NCBI RefSeq assembly: GCF_001613325.1
Contig: NZ_BDCD01000013.1
Coordinates: 62,001 to 126,000, forward strand
DNA from: Nocardia yamanashiensis NBRC 100130
GTDB taxonomy: Bacteria > Actinomycetota > Actinomycetes > Mycobacteriales > Mycobacteriaceae
Direction of reading: 5' to 3'
DNA length: 64,000 bases
The notes under the pieces were generated by a model that worked only from the letters and a program-made list of their open reading frames with translations, ran no database searches and was not told the origin of the DNA. Of this stretch, positions 14,934 to 24,500 are shown one piece after another. The translations under genes and the position numbers were made by a program. Each line of letters starts with the position of its first letter. The first letter of the stretch is position 1.

Positions 14934-16154
14934 TCACGGCGCGACCCGTGGCGTGGTGGTCCCCACCGCGCCCACCACCGGCACCCCGGTATTGCCGAGT
15001 TCGCCGACCACCTCGTCGCCGTGCTCGCCCGTGACCAGGTTGGAGTGCACCTCGTCGTCACCGGCGTCGCCGCCGCGCGCGGCCGGACCGGCGCCGTGGG
15101 CCGCGGACATCGGCGGCACCATGCCCGGAGTCATGGCGGTATTGCCGCGCACCGGGGCCGCGCCGGACTCCGAAGCCGGCGCGGCCGGTGCGGCGGTGGC
15201 CGCCGAACGCGTGTTGTGCAGCTGGCTGAGCGGGGTGCTCGCGCCCGCGCCCGCGAGCGCACCGATCGCACCCGAAACCGCTGCGCCACCTGCGGATCCG
15301 CCCGTGCCCGCCGACGCCGCCTCGCTCGCCACCGGTTCGACCGCTTCGGTCTTGGCGATGGACTGCAAACTCTGCTGCGCCGACTGCACCCCGCTGGACA
15401 CCGTGCTCGCACCCGTCGAGAGCAGGCTCAGCAGCTGCGTCAGCTGCGACATCGAGCCCGAGGAAGACGAGGACGGGGCCTTGGTCACCGCCACCTTCTG
15501 CCCCGCGGCCGTCATATTCGCGCTGTGCACGCCGAGCTGCGCCTTGGTCGAGGCCACCACCGCCGTTGCCTCCGCGGCGGTTTCGCTCGCCAGCGACAGC
15601 ACGAACACCTGCCCGGCCGGGGTGACCAGGAACGGGGCCGCGATGGTCAGGCCGGTCACGAACTTGGTGATGATCGCCGCCATGCTGGCATTGCCGACCG
15701 CCACCGTGCCCGCCGCGCCGGTGAGCACGGTCTTCTGCTGCACGTTCTGGGTTTCCAGCTCCGCGGTATTGGCGGCGGCCTCGGTGCCCTTCGCGGCGGC
15801 CGAGGTGGCGCCGTCGCCGGACCAGTCGCTGGAGGCCATCGACGCCAGCGAGCTCACCAGGGACAGGACGGTCTGCAGGGCGCTGGAGACGTTCGACAGC
15901 GCCGTGGTGGCATCGGAGGTGTTCAATTGCCCGGTGCCGAAGGACGAGGCCAGATCGGTGAGCGGGCGGGTCAGCACCGACAGGTCCAGCGTCGGCAGCG
16001 GCGGCAGCTCCAGCGAGACCGATACGGCCGGGATCTCGGGCAGCGTCGGCAGGCCCATATCGCGCAGGATGCTGTTGACCGGGCGATCCAGCATGGGGCC
16101 GAGGGCGGTGCCGCGCAGCACTTCCGACAGCCTCGGATCGGAGGGCGTGGTCAT
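14934..16154 (-). CDS. EspB/PPE-like secreted protein
   Basis: This 406-residue protein is Ala/Ser/Thr-rich. It has a long helical region carrying DWSGDGATSAAAKG, with the W-x-G turn at Trp111, and a second long helix pair up to about residue 230, as in PPE and EspB proteins. Residues 185-205 are hydrophobic (APFLVTPAGQVFVLSLA). The C-terminal 130 residues are low complexity with Pro/Gly and acidic stretches, also as in EspB. EspB-like proteins are ESX substrates that can assemble at the cell surface. The gene lies 8 bp after the EspC-like gene and 39 bp before the PE-like gene, forming a trio. Confidence 0.7.
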   Translation of the reverse strand: MTTPSDPRLSEVLRGTALGPMLDRPVNSILRDMGLPTLPEIPAVSVSLELPPLPTLDLSVLTRPLTDLASSFGTGQLNTSDATTALSNVSSALQTVLSLVSSLASMASSDWSGDGATSAAAKGTEAAANTAELETQNVQQKTVLTGAAGTVAVGNASMAAIITKFVTGLTIAAPFLVTPAGQVFVLSLASETAAEATAVVASTKAQLGVHSANMTAAGQKVAVTKAPSSSSSGSMSQLTQLLSLLSTGASTVSSGVQSAQQSLQSIAKTEAVEPVASEAASAGTGGSAGGAAVSGAIGALAGAGASTPLSQLHNTRSAATAAPAAPASESGAAPVRGNTAMTPGMVPPMSAAHGAGPAARGGDAGDDEVHSNLVTGEHGDEVVGELGNTGVPVVGAVGTTTPRVAP

Positions 16155-16162
16155 GGTCGCGG

Positions 16163-16468
16163 CTACAGCGATAGGAAATCGTGGCCGGAGACGGCTTCGG
16201 TGGTGTCGTGGATCGCGGCGGCCTCGTGCGCGGCCAGCGCGGTGCCCGCGTAGACGTGCGCCAGCTCCGCGGTCGAGGCGAAGTGATTGGCTTGCGCGCC
16301 CGCGAAACTCACCAGGAATTCCTGGCCGATCAGGCCGAACACCGGGATCACGGCGGCGAGGGTGGCGCTTTGGTCCACCGCCGCCGCGGATGCGACCGTG
16401 GTCGCCAGCGCGGCATTGGCCTCACCGTAGGCGCGGATCGCGTCCGTCGAAGCGACGAGCTTGTCCAT
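16163..16468 (-). CDS. EspC-like type VII secretion target
   Basis: The ATG at 16468 has GGAGGGG 6 bases upstream, giving 101 residues. The product is all-helical and Ala-rich. Its helix-turn-helix layout and C-terminal segment (AHVYAGTALAAHEAAAIHDT) resemble EspC-type secretion targets of ESX-1. A likely promoter lies in the 173-bp gap upstream. It is followed 8 bp later by the EspB/PPE-like gene, suggesting that the two products are secreted together. Confidence 0.72.
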   Translation of the reverse strand: MDKLVASTDAIRAYGEANAALATTVASAAAVDQSATLAAVIPVFGLIGQEFLVSFAGAQANHFASTAELAHVYAGTALAAHEAAAIHDTTEAVSGHDFLSL

Positions 16469-16504
16469 CGGAGCCCCTCCATCAAGAAGATCAACTCGTA
16501 TCGA

Positions 16505-16533
16505 ACTATACAGAGCGAGGCTTCGCCCGGCAT
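16505..16533 (-). promoter_or_regulatory. Likely promoter in the 173-bp gap before the EspC-like gene
   Basis: On the minus strand TATAGT (16510-16505) lies 37 bases before the EspC-like ATG, with a weak -35-like ATGCCG 17 bp further up. Upstream of this is a direct repeat TGTGAAG-N2-TGTGAAG. This gap (16469-16641) is the only one above 100 bp in the minus-strand run, so the EspC, EspB/PPE and PE-like genes may have their own promoter. Confidence 0.45.
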
Positions 16534-16641
16534 AGCAGTCTTCACATACTTCACACAATGGGCATGAACGCCGGGTGATCCATAAATGATCAGCTGGTGA
16601 TGCGGATTATTCTGGCGCACCGGGTGTTTCGGGACAAACCC

Positions 16642-16986
16642 TCAGATCGGCCGCAACCAGCTGTCGGGTTCGGTGTCGTAGTCCTGCTCCTCGACGATCT
16701 CCTGTCGCGAAACCTGTTCCACGGTGGGCAAACCCGTCAGCGCCAGCAGTTCGGGCGCCAGCCCGGCGGCCTGCAATTGGGCGCGGCGCTGCATACCGGC
16801 GCGGGTCGCGGCCTGCCGGCACAGCCGCAGGATCTCCGCGGCCAATGGCTCAGGTGCGCCACGCAGCTGATCGGATGCCACCGAAAGGCCCACCGGCAGG
16901 CCCTCTTCCGTCGTGGTCACCACGATCGCGCCGGTCCGCGAGGAGACGGTGAACTCGGTGGGGAATCTGGGTTGCTCGACGGTCAT
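16642..16986 (-). CDS. EspD-like protein
   Basis: This 114-residue product has a strand-rich start (EFTVSSRTGAIVVTTT), a helix with LAAEILRLCRQAATRAG, then LTGLPTVEQV and an acidic, Trp-containing end (DTEPDSW). Mycobacterial EspD shows the same order: TVTNPPRTVSVST, LASEIL, WGLPSPEE, then an acidic DESDPW end. Its N-terminal extension is absent here. EspD stabilises EspA/EspC-type substrates and has a YbaB-like fold, so the same role is inferred here. The gene begins 10 bp after the EspG gene and precedes the EspC-like gene. Confidence 0.6.
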   Translation of the reverse strand: MTVEQPRFPTEFTVSSRTGAIVVTTTEEGLPVGLSVASDQLRGAPEPLAAEILRLCRQAATRAGMQRRAQLQAAGLAPELLALTGLPTVEQVSRQEIVEEQDYDTEPDSWLRPI

Positions 16987-16996
16987 CGACGCCCTC

Positions 16997-17773
16997 TCAT
17001 TCGTCCGCCAGTGTCATCAGCACTTCGGTGATATAGCTGTCCAAGGTGGCGGCCATGCGCCGGCGATCGGCCGCGGCCGCCACCGGCGGGAAATCGCCGG
17101 TCACGATATAGCGGCCGTCCTCGGCCACATCGCGCCATTCCAGCTTCTGCCGGGTGATGCCGCGCGGGCCGAAACGCGAACGGCCCTGCACCACTTCGAT
17201 CACGCCCAGCCGCAGCGCGTCCGCGGCCAGGAAGTCCGCGGCCTGGTCGACCACGGTGCCGTCCATGGTCTCGTGCGCCGGGGACAGGCCGTAGCCGTAG
17301 TCGAATTCGTCGGTGTGCTCCGGCTCGGCCAGCACCACGTCGCGTCCGCGCCCGGCTTCCGAATCCGGCAGGGCGCGAATCAATTCCGTGGCCAGTTCCG
17401 GGCCGTAGCACTCGGTGACGGTGAAACCGGCACTGTGCCTAACGGTTTCGCCGGGCTGCTGCACGATCAGATAGCCGAGGTCGTCGCGGCGCAGGCCGAG
17501 GATGCGGATACTGCCCGCCGGGTCCTCCCGGTCGCGGCCGTCCCAGCCGTGCACCTCGACCTTCACATCGGGCGCACCCATCGGCGCGAGCACCTCGACC
17601 ATGTTCTCCTCGCGCTCGCGCAGCGCGCCGCGGGCGTCCGCCAGCGCCACCAGGTGGTCGTCCCACCACTGCTCCCGGGCAATGAAATCCAATGGCCAGG
17701 GCAGGGTTTCGACGCCGAGCTGCTCCCACAGCACCAGTAGCTCCAGGTCGGTGAACGACCAGCTGCGAAACAC
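16997..17773 (-). CDS. EspG-family ESX chaperone (downstream copy)
   Basis: The 258-residue protein belongs to the EspG family, cytosolic chaperones that bind the tip of PE-PPE-type heterodimers and keep them soluble for export. The start SWSFTDLELLVLWEQLG and the block RHSAGFTVTECYG match the second copy at 56101 (EFTDLEFRALTNRYLEG and YHSGGFTITECDP). Near the C terminus FGPRGI, then EWRDVAEDGRYI, corresponds to YGPSGV and LWRDVTDDGRYL in the other copy. It starts 5 bp after a PPE-like cargo gene, the same pairing as at 56101-58838, so each cargo appears to have its own EspG. Confidence 0.88.
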   Translation of the reverse strand: MFRSWSFTDLELLVLWEQLGVETLPWPLDFIAREQWWDDHLVALADARGALREREENMVEVLAPMGAPDVKVEVHGWDGRDREDPAGSIRILGLRRDDLGYLIVQQPGETVRHSAGFTVTECYGPELATELIRALPDSEAGRGRDVVLAEPEHTDEFDYGYGLSPAHETMDGTVVDQAADFLAADALRLGVIEVVQGRSRFGPRGITRQKLEWRDVAEDGRYIVTGDFPPVAAAADRRRMAATLDSYITEVLMTLADE

Positions 17774-17778
17774 CGGGA

Positions 17779-19515
17779 TCAGCCCTCCACCACCGGCTTG
17801 GCCACGACCGGCGGGGCGCCCATGGCCTCCTCCAGGTATTCGGTGGAATCCAGGAAGTCGGGGCGCTTGTGCTCCTTGCCCTGCTGACCGCCCTGTGCGC
17901 CGTGACCGCCCATGGGCATGCCGCCCATCGGCATACCGGCGCCCGACGCGGCGATCCCGGCGCGGGAAGCGCTGGCGGACACCGTCATCGCGCCCTCGGC
18001 GCTGACCGCGGCGCGCGGGAACAGGCGCTGGCTGAGCGCGGCCGGATTGGTGGCCGCGCCACCGCCGCCCGCGCCGCCACCGCCACCGCCGCCCTTGCCG
18101 GCGGCCTGTTTGGCCTGGCCGAGCAGGCTGGACAGGCCGGTGAGATCGGAGCCGTCGGTCGAAGCCTTCTTGGTGGAGGCCGCCGAGGAAGCCTGCTGCG
18201 CGGCCGATTGCAGACCGGACAGAGCGCTGGTCAACCCCGAGCTGTCGCCCGAGTTCGAGGTGCCGCTGTTGCCGCCGTTACCGGTCCCATTGGGATTGGT
18301 GCCGTTGGGGTTGGTGCCGTTCGGATCTTTGCCGTTGGGGTCGGTGCCATTCGGTTTCGTCCCATTCGGGTCGGTGCCGTTCGGCTTCGTATTGTTGGGG
18401 TCGGTCCCGTTGGGCTTCGTATTGTTCGGGTTCGTGTTGTTCGGATTCGGCAGCGTGCCCAAACCGAACTGGTTCTTCGTATTCGGGGTGATGCCACCGC
18501 CGCCACGGGTCGTGGACGTGGTGGTCGTCGTTTTCGGCGCGGGTACGGTGGGATCCTGCAGGATCGGGATATTGGCGCTGGCCTTCGCGAGACCCGGGGT
18601 GTACCAGCCGGCGAACCATTTGGCCTGGGTGGCGGCGATCTCCGTCTCGGTCTTGGTGCCGTTCCATTCGTCACGCCAGTCGTCGGGCGAGACCCGCTTG
18701 ATGAACTCCAGCACGCCCGAGAAGTAATACAGGGTGCCCGCCATGACCCGCAGGTCACCGGTGAAATCGCCGGCCTGGGTCTTGAACTTCTTGGCGGCGG
18801 CGATGGCGGCGTCCGCGCCGTCGCCCTGCCACAGGCCCTTCGTCTCCAACTGCTCCAGGCCGTTCACCAGATTGGTGAAACCCTCGTCGACGCGATTGGC
18901 CACCCACTTCCAGATCGAGCTCTTCTCGGCGACCTTGTCGTGGTGGATGCCCTGGCCGACTTCCCAGAACCATTTGCCGCGCTGGGCATACGGGTTCTCA
19001 GCGCCGATGGCGTCGGCGTAGTGGTTGCCGCCGACCTTGGGCAGACCGGTCGCACCGGCCTTGGCATCGTGCTCCTCGAGGCTGCCCTCGGTCCAGACCG
19101 GCGCCGTGCCCGTGCCGAGGCCGTCGGTGGGCATCGAGACATTGTTCGGGCCCATGGTCTTCTTGACCTTGTCGAACTGGGACCGGGAGTCCCCTTCGGC
19201 GTCCTGGTACTTGTTGTCGGCGTCGATCAGCGTCTCGCCCATGGCATTCACGAGATCGATGTAGTGATCGATGATGCCGTTCAGCCGCCCGCCCTCGTGA
19301 TTGCAGCGCTCGGCCATGGTGAGCGCGGACTGCAGGACGCCGTTGTCGCTGAAACCGATATGGCTGGCCAGCGGGCCGGTCAGATCCTTGACGAAGCCGA
19401 GCCGGTACGCCACCTCGGCCGCATTGTTGATGGCGTTCTGGGCGGCGCCCGAAGCCACCACCAGACCGCCGTTGCGGGCCTGCTGCCGCAGTTCCAGCCA
19501 GGGGTTGTCTACCAT
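17779..19515 (-). CDS. PPE-like type VII cargo with Asn/Gly repeat linker
   Basis: This 578-residue protein is paralogous to 56883-58838. Both open with W-x-x-LRQQA, have a helical N-terminal part of about 300 residues with a W-x-G turn near residue 229 (LWQGDG), then a low-complexity linker, and end with an LFPRA/LVPRA block and an acidic C-terminal segment. The linker is a tandem PNGT/PN repeat and later a Gly run. The C terminus has GMPMGG twice and FLDSTEYLEEAMG, a possible Y-x-x-x-x export signal. The start ATG at 19515 has GGGAG upstream. The cognate EspG gene follows 5 bp later. It is probably secreted and surface-exposed. Confidence 0.72.
   Translation of the reverse strand: MVDNPWLELRQQARNGGLVVASGAAQNAINNAAEVAYRLGFVKDLTGPLASHIGFSDNGVLQSALTMAERCNHEGGRLNGIIDHYIDLVNAMGETLIDADNKYQDAEGDSRSQFDKVKKTMGPNNVSMPTDGLGTGTAPVWTEGSLEEHDAKAGATGLPKVGGNHYADAIGAENPYAQRGKWFWEVGQGIHHDKVAEKSSIWKWVANRVDEGFTNLVNGLEQLETKGLWQGDGADAAIAAAKKFKTQAGDFTGDLRVMAGTLYYFSGVLEFIKRVSPDDWRDEWNGTKTETEIAATQAKWFAGWYTPGLAKASANIPILQDPTVPAPKTTTTTSTTRGGGGITPNTKNQFGLGTLPNPNNTNPNNTKPNGTDPNNTKPNGTDPNGTKPNGTDPNGKDPNGTNPNGTNPNGTGNGGNSGTSNSGDSSGLTSALSGLQSAAQQASSAASTKKASTDGSDLTGLSSLLGQAKQAAGKGGGGGGGAGGGGAATNPAALSQRLFPRAAVSAEGAMTVSASASRAGIAASGAGMPMGGMPMGGHGAQGGQQGKEHKRPDFLDSTEYLEEAMGAPPVVAKPVVEG
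18290..18450 (-). repeat. PNGTD-type 5-codon tandem repeat
   Basis: About eleven 15-bp units encode variants of PNGTD, PNNTK and PNGTN in the cargo linker. The units differ mainly at wobble bases, as expected of an old, selected coding repeat, and resemble flexible surface-protein spacers. Confidence 0.75.
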
Positions 19516-19554
19516 GCCGGACTCCCTACCTTGTTCATTCGAGCGAGCGGGTTC

Positions 19555-21186
19555 CTACGAATGTCGCTGCCGGAAGCGCTCTTCGAAGCCGGACGCGTAA
19601 ATCGAGGGCGGGGTCGTCGAGGTCGCCGACTCCACCACGCCGTCGTCCGCGACGTAATACAACGCGCGGGCGATGGCGATCTCTTCCGGGCCGGTCGGCA
19701 CGAAGACCAGCCAGCCTACCGAAAGCCGTTCCGCCACCAGGCGATCGAGCGGATAGGCGGTGGTGTCACTGCCTTCCAGGTGATAGCGCACCGCCGCGAT
19801 GGCGTCCTCGGCGGACAGCGGTTCCGGGCCGGTGCGCGCCACGCCCGCGAGGGTGAGCTGGTAGTGCGCGGCGTCGAGATCGGCTGCGGGACCGAAGACT
19901 TCGGCCAGGGCGGATCGGGTGACATCGCGGCGTTCGGCGGCGGCGACGAAATCGGCTACGGTGGCGCGCAATTCGTCGGAAGGCGCTTCGGCGGCCAGAC
20001 CGGCGATCACGTCGGTGACGGTGCCGGTGGTCCAGATGCCGGGGACGGCGGCGGCCAGTTCGGCGGCGTCCGGGGAATCGCCGCGGAACCAGCGGCCGCG
20101 CTCCCACCAGTAGCAGAAGCTGAGCAGGCCGCCGGCGGCGCGCGTGTTCAGCACCGGGTTGGCGATCCAGTCCGGGGCGCCCGCATACAGTTGCGGCAGT
20201 TCGGCTTTCCCGTTGTAGGCGGCTTCGAGTTCCGGCGCGTTCCAGACGCCGCCGGAGAGCACGGCGCGGCCGCCGGGCAGGACATAGAGCGAGGAGCCGG
20301 AGCGGCGGGACCCTTCGAACCAGCCGAAGGAGGGCAGCATGCGCGGGCCCCAATCGGAGCCGATCGCCACGAAAGCGGCGGAGATGGCGGCCCAGCGTGA
20401 CCAGAGCACCGGGAAATCCGGGAAGTCGCCTTCGGAAACCGTTGGCAGATAGCCGGATTCGGCGTCGGCACGGGCGGCCGCGGCGGCCTGCTGCGGGGTG
20501 CGCGACTGGCGATTGCCGTGGTTGGCGTACGCGGCCAGCCAGGTGGGCACGGTGGAGCGCGGGTAGCGCTCGAGGTCGGCGCGGTAGTCCTCGGGCGTCA
20601 GCAGTTGATCGTCGGGGAACGGTTCGTCGCCGTAGTCGTGATCGACGGTGAGCTCGCCGATGGCGGTGAGCTCGAGTTCCAGTCGCCACCATGGGCCGTC
20701 GCCGAGTTCGGCGGAGAGTTCGCGGTGGGCGGTGACCAGGCTCAGCGCCTCCACCGGCGGGGTCAGGGCGAGCTGGCGGCCCTCCGCATTGAAATAGACC
20801 AGGCGGGAGCGGTGCGAGGTGGTGGTGAGCGCGAAGGCGGCCGACAGGCGGTGCCAGCCTTCCGGGCCGAAGTCGCTCAGTTCGACGGCGAGCCGGTGGG
20901 CGAGTTTGCGCGCTTGGGCGGGTAGGTCCAGGACCGGGGCCGGGTCGATGCTGAAACCGACATCGGGGTCGGGGGTTTCGTCCGTGGGCTCGGGTTCGGC
21001 CGGTGTGGTGCCGGCGGATTCCGCCGCGCCCCCCTCGGTTTCGGACTCCGCGCCGACCACCGGGGCGAGCGCATCGAAGGGGTGTTCCAGCTCTCGATCC
21101 GGGGCAACCAGCCCCGCACCGTCTAGGTTCTGCTCGGATTGCACTGTGGTGGAGCCGCTTTCACTGAATCGTTCGGACACGGTCAC
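19555..21186 (-). CDS. Two-part immunity-like protein (YezG-like plus YrhB/Imm35-like)
   Basis: The protein has 543 residues. After an acidic linker (about 1-85), residues 90-220 resemble YezG/DUF600-type immunity proteins, with W..LS, then GPWWRLELELTAIGELTVD and ERYPRSTVPTWL. The last 70 residues (ERLSVGWLVFVPTGPEE, then ALYYVADDGVVESATS and FEERFRQR) resemble YrhB/Imm35-type immunity domains. The middle is unassigned but has a conserved-looking VLPGGRAVLSGGVWNAPE block. The GTG start overlaps the TGA of the preceding small gene (GTGA). It lies downstream of the 11,199-aa gene in the same run, so it is the natural immunity candidate for that giant. Confidence 0.65.
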   Translation of the reverse strand: MTVSERFSESGSTTVQSEQNLDGAGLVAPDRELEHPFDALAPVVGAESETEGGAAESAGTTPAEPEPTDETPDPDVGFSIDPAPVLDLPAQARKLAHRLAVELSDFGPEGWHRLSAAFALTTTSHRSRLVYFNAEGRQLALTPPVEALSLVTAHRELSAELGDGPWWRLELELTAIGELTVDHDYGDEPFPDDQLLTPEDYRADLERYPRSTVPTWLAAYANHGNRQSRTPQQAAAAARADAESGYLPTVSEGDFPDFPVLWSRWAAISAAFVAIGSDWGPRMLPSFGWFEGSRRSGSSLYVLPGGRAVLSGGVWNAPELEAAYNGKAELPQLYAGAPDWIANPVLNTRAAGGLLSFCYWWERGRWFRGDSPDAAELAAAVPGIWTTGTVTDVIAGLAAEAPSDELRATVADFVAAAERRDVTRSALAEVFGPAADLDAAHYQLTLAGVARTGPEPLSAEDAIAAVRYHLEGSDTTAYPLDRLVAERLSVGWLVFVPTGPEEIAIARALYYVADDGVVESATSTTPPSIYASGFEERFRQRHS

Positions 21187-21455
21187 TCCAGGCCGGAGAA
21201 CTTGCGCTCGAATTCCGCGCGGCGCCCGGCGGCATTGCTGCCGTCCAGCTGACCGGCGAACGCGGCCCGGGCGGCATCGGTCAATTCCTGGGGAATCTCC
21301 GGGTAAGCACCGGCGACGGCGAAGAGCGCGCGCTGCGTCGGCTCGTCGAGTCCGGACTCCGAACGCACCCCGTGCCCGGCCGAGGCGGCGGCCAGCGCAT
21401 TGTCGAAATTGCGGCGCAACTGCTCCTCGCCGGGGCGGCCACCCTGCACGTGCAT
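21183..21455 (-). CDS. Small helical protein between giant cargo and immunity-like gene
   Basis: About 90 residues, charged and helical (EEQLRRNFDNALAAASAG, then RRAEFERKFSGLE). No family is recognised. The ATG at 21455 directly abuts AGGAGG. The GTG two codons later (21449) has ideal spacing and may be the real start. A longer frame begins at 21491. The stop overlaps the next start (GTGA), so it is coupled to the immunity-like gene. It could be part of the immunity unit or a chaperone for the C terminus of the giant. Confidence 0.6.
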   Translation of the reverse strand: MHVQGGRPGEEQLRRNFDNALAAASAGHGVRSESGLDEPTQRALFAVAGAYPEIPQELTDAARAAFAGQLDGSNAAGRRAEFERKFSGLE

Positions 21456-21553
21456 CCTCCTCGTCTCACCGGAACCAACTGTCAGCATCACATATCCCGC
21501 GCGACCGTGCGGTGGCCGAAATCGTAAGAATCGGCGAATTCACATCGGGGCGC

Positions 21554-24500
21554 TCACCCGAAAATGCTGCCCCGCCGCACCGGATCGGACAACACGTCGC
21601 GGATCAGCAGACCGAGATCGGCGTCCGCCGGAAGCGCGCGATAGCGCAGCTCGCACTGCGGCGTGCCGGCCGCGCTCACCAGCAATCGGTGCAGGCCCTG
21701 ACCGTTGCGCTCCCAGTACGCGTCGGCGCCCAGCCGGTCCACATGCAGGACTATGTCCTCGATCCGCAACACCAGGCCCAGCTGGCGATCGCGATAGAAC
21801 AGCACCCGCACACCGTCGATCTGGTCGTAGACGCCAGCCATATTGCCCATACCGTGCGGTGCGGAGGACAGGTCGCCGGTGGAGGGATCCAGCGTCGCGA
21901 ACTCGCCGTAGCCGGAATGCGAACGCAGCAGCAGGCGGCCGGTGTTCGAGGGTGCGGCGGCGCGGGGGAAGCGGGAACCGCCGCGTGCGGTGTTGCCATT
22001 GCCGTTTCCGTTGGCTCCGGGGGCGCCGGGTGAACCCATCATCGGGGAACCGCCGGGGTAGCCGTTGTTCGCGCCGGTTCCGGCGGTGCCATTGCCGGAA
22101 CCATTGGTAGAGGGAACAGCGGTAGGTGATTCGACCGGCGCAGACGGCTGAGTCCCGTTCGGCGCGTAGCCATTCGGTGCTCCACCGGGCGGAGTGGCTG
22201 CTCCACCCCCGCCACCGGGGCGCTCCCACGGCGTATACGGCGCGGGCGTCTGTTCCCACGGCGTATACGGCTGCGGCGACGCAGGCTGCGCCGCACCATT
22301 GCCCGCACCTGCCCCGGCGGCTGTACCCGGAGCCGACGAACCATCATGCCCAGCACCGCCATTCGCCGGGTTATAGCCCTGCTGATAGCCGTCGGGCACC
22401 GTCGGCAAACTCGGCCAGCTCTGCGCAGGCCCACCAGGTTGCGACGACCCGCCCGGTACTCCAGGGATATTCGACCAGTCCGGGAGCTGCGGAATGCTGG
22501 GCGGCCAATTCCCCTCGGGCAGAGAAGGAATAGACGGCAGCGACGGGATCGTCGGGACCGAAGGAACAGATGGGACGGAAGGAACTGACGGCACCGACGG
22601 AACAGTCGGAACCGAGGGCACCGACGGAACAGACGGCATCGAGGGCTGCGGCACGTGCGGCTGCGGCTGCGGCTGCGGCTGCGGCTGCGGCTGCGGCTGC
22701 GGCTGCGGCTGCGGCTGCGGCTGCGGAGGATGCTGCTGCTCCGGCGGCAACGTCCACGGCGCAGGCTGTTTCGACGGCTCCGGCACGTAATCCGGGAACT
22801 CCGGATCGAATTCGTGCGGCAGATGCGGCACATGCGACCGCCAATTCGGCCGCCACTGCGGCAGCTCGCGGCGCGGCGCGGACTGATCCCTGTCGTCGGG
22901 ACCATCACCGTCGGGCTCACCAGCGTCCGGTTCATCACCGTCGGGCTCACCAGCGTCCGGTCGATCACCGTCGGGCTCACCCGCACCCGGTCGATCGCTC
23001 TCAGGCTCCCTTGTGTCCGGTCGATCGCCCTCGGGTTCACTCGTACCCGGATCGCCGCCACTTAGTTCGTCGGGATCCGAGTGATCGGTGCCGGGAGCAA
23101 CGTTGTCCGGCTCGCTGACCGGTCCGCTGACGATCGGCTCTGTAGTGTCAGGGGTAGTAGGCGCCTTACTATCGGGCGCGTTGCCCTCATGCATGACCTG
23201 ACCGCTGTGGTCACGGATCGCATGTTCCGTCGAGTTCGGTTCCGGAACGATCGGATTCGGATCCGCCGGTGGCCCATCGTGATCCGCTTCTCGCGTACCC
23301 TCGAACCCCTGCTCCGGTCGACCCGGTTGTGTGTTGGGGTCGGCCGGATGACCGGCCTCCGGAGTCGGAGCGGCCGTCGGGCCCGCGTTCGGGCTGACCG
23401 GGTCATCTGGCCGGGCCGGTGCTGCGGGGCCGGATTCCTCGGGGCCTTCCGGGCGTTCGCCGGTACGTGGGATGTTCTGGTCCACCCAGTCGACGAACTC
23501 TTGTGCGTGGTAGAGGTTTTCGGCGGCGATGCGCAGACCCTCGAAGGCTGCGCCCGGATCCCCCTGGCCCATACGAATGGTCCTGGACTGCAGGTAGTCC
23601 ATGGTTTCGTCGAGCAGGTCCCGGGTGAGCGAGGATTCATCGGTGCGCAGGCCTGTGACCTCGCGCAGGGTGCGGATGGCCGCGCGCAATTCCTCGCGGG
23701 CGGCGTCGCGGACGCGTTCGGCATCGGCGTGCGGATTGTCGGATGTCGCTGCGGCCGTTTCGAGCCGGGTGACTTCCGCACCCCAGCGTTCGGCGGCGGT
23801 CTCGGCGCGGTACATGCGGTCGAGTGCGTCGCCGAGAGCGATCACGCGACGGGCGACGATCTCGCCCTGTTCCACGGGACGGGTGCGGGCGGCATAGTCG
23901 TCGAGGATGCCTCGATACTCGTCCCTGCTCAGTTGCGATTTCTGCAGCGGGAGGTCGGTTACCGCCGCGTCCACTGCGGCGTGAGCGGCGGTCAATTCCT
24001 CTTGCGCGGAAGTCGATTCGCGCCGCGCACGGTCGAGTGGGGATTCCTCCGCGCGGACAGTATCGGCCTGTGCGGCTTGATAACCGGCGATCGCCTCATC
24101 CACCAGATGGGTGCGCACAGCCGCCTCACGCAGCCGCTCCACACGGTCCTGCCACGCCTGCTGCTGATCCAGCGGCAACGTACGGGTGGCCAAGTCATCG
24201 GTGGTTTCACGGACCCGTTCCGCAGTCAGCTCGGAACGATCCACAGGCATCCCCAGCAAGGCCGCATCGAGTTCGGCTCTAGCTTCCACCCGCGCCCGCT
24301 CCATAGCGTCCACCGGAGTCTCCCCCGGCCGCGCATCACCCAGCATCGCCCCTGCAAGCCCGGATTCCGCTGCCCGAGCCCGCAATTCGGCCGCAGTCAA
24401 ATCCTCCGCAGCCGCGCGCACCGCCTCCACCTGCGCCTGCTGCGCGGGCATCAACCCCTCGCTCATCGGCAGATTGCGCAAATAGTCGAGAGTGGCAGGC

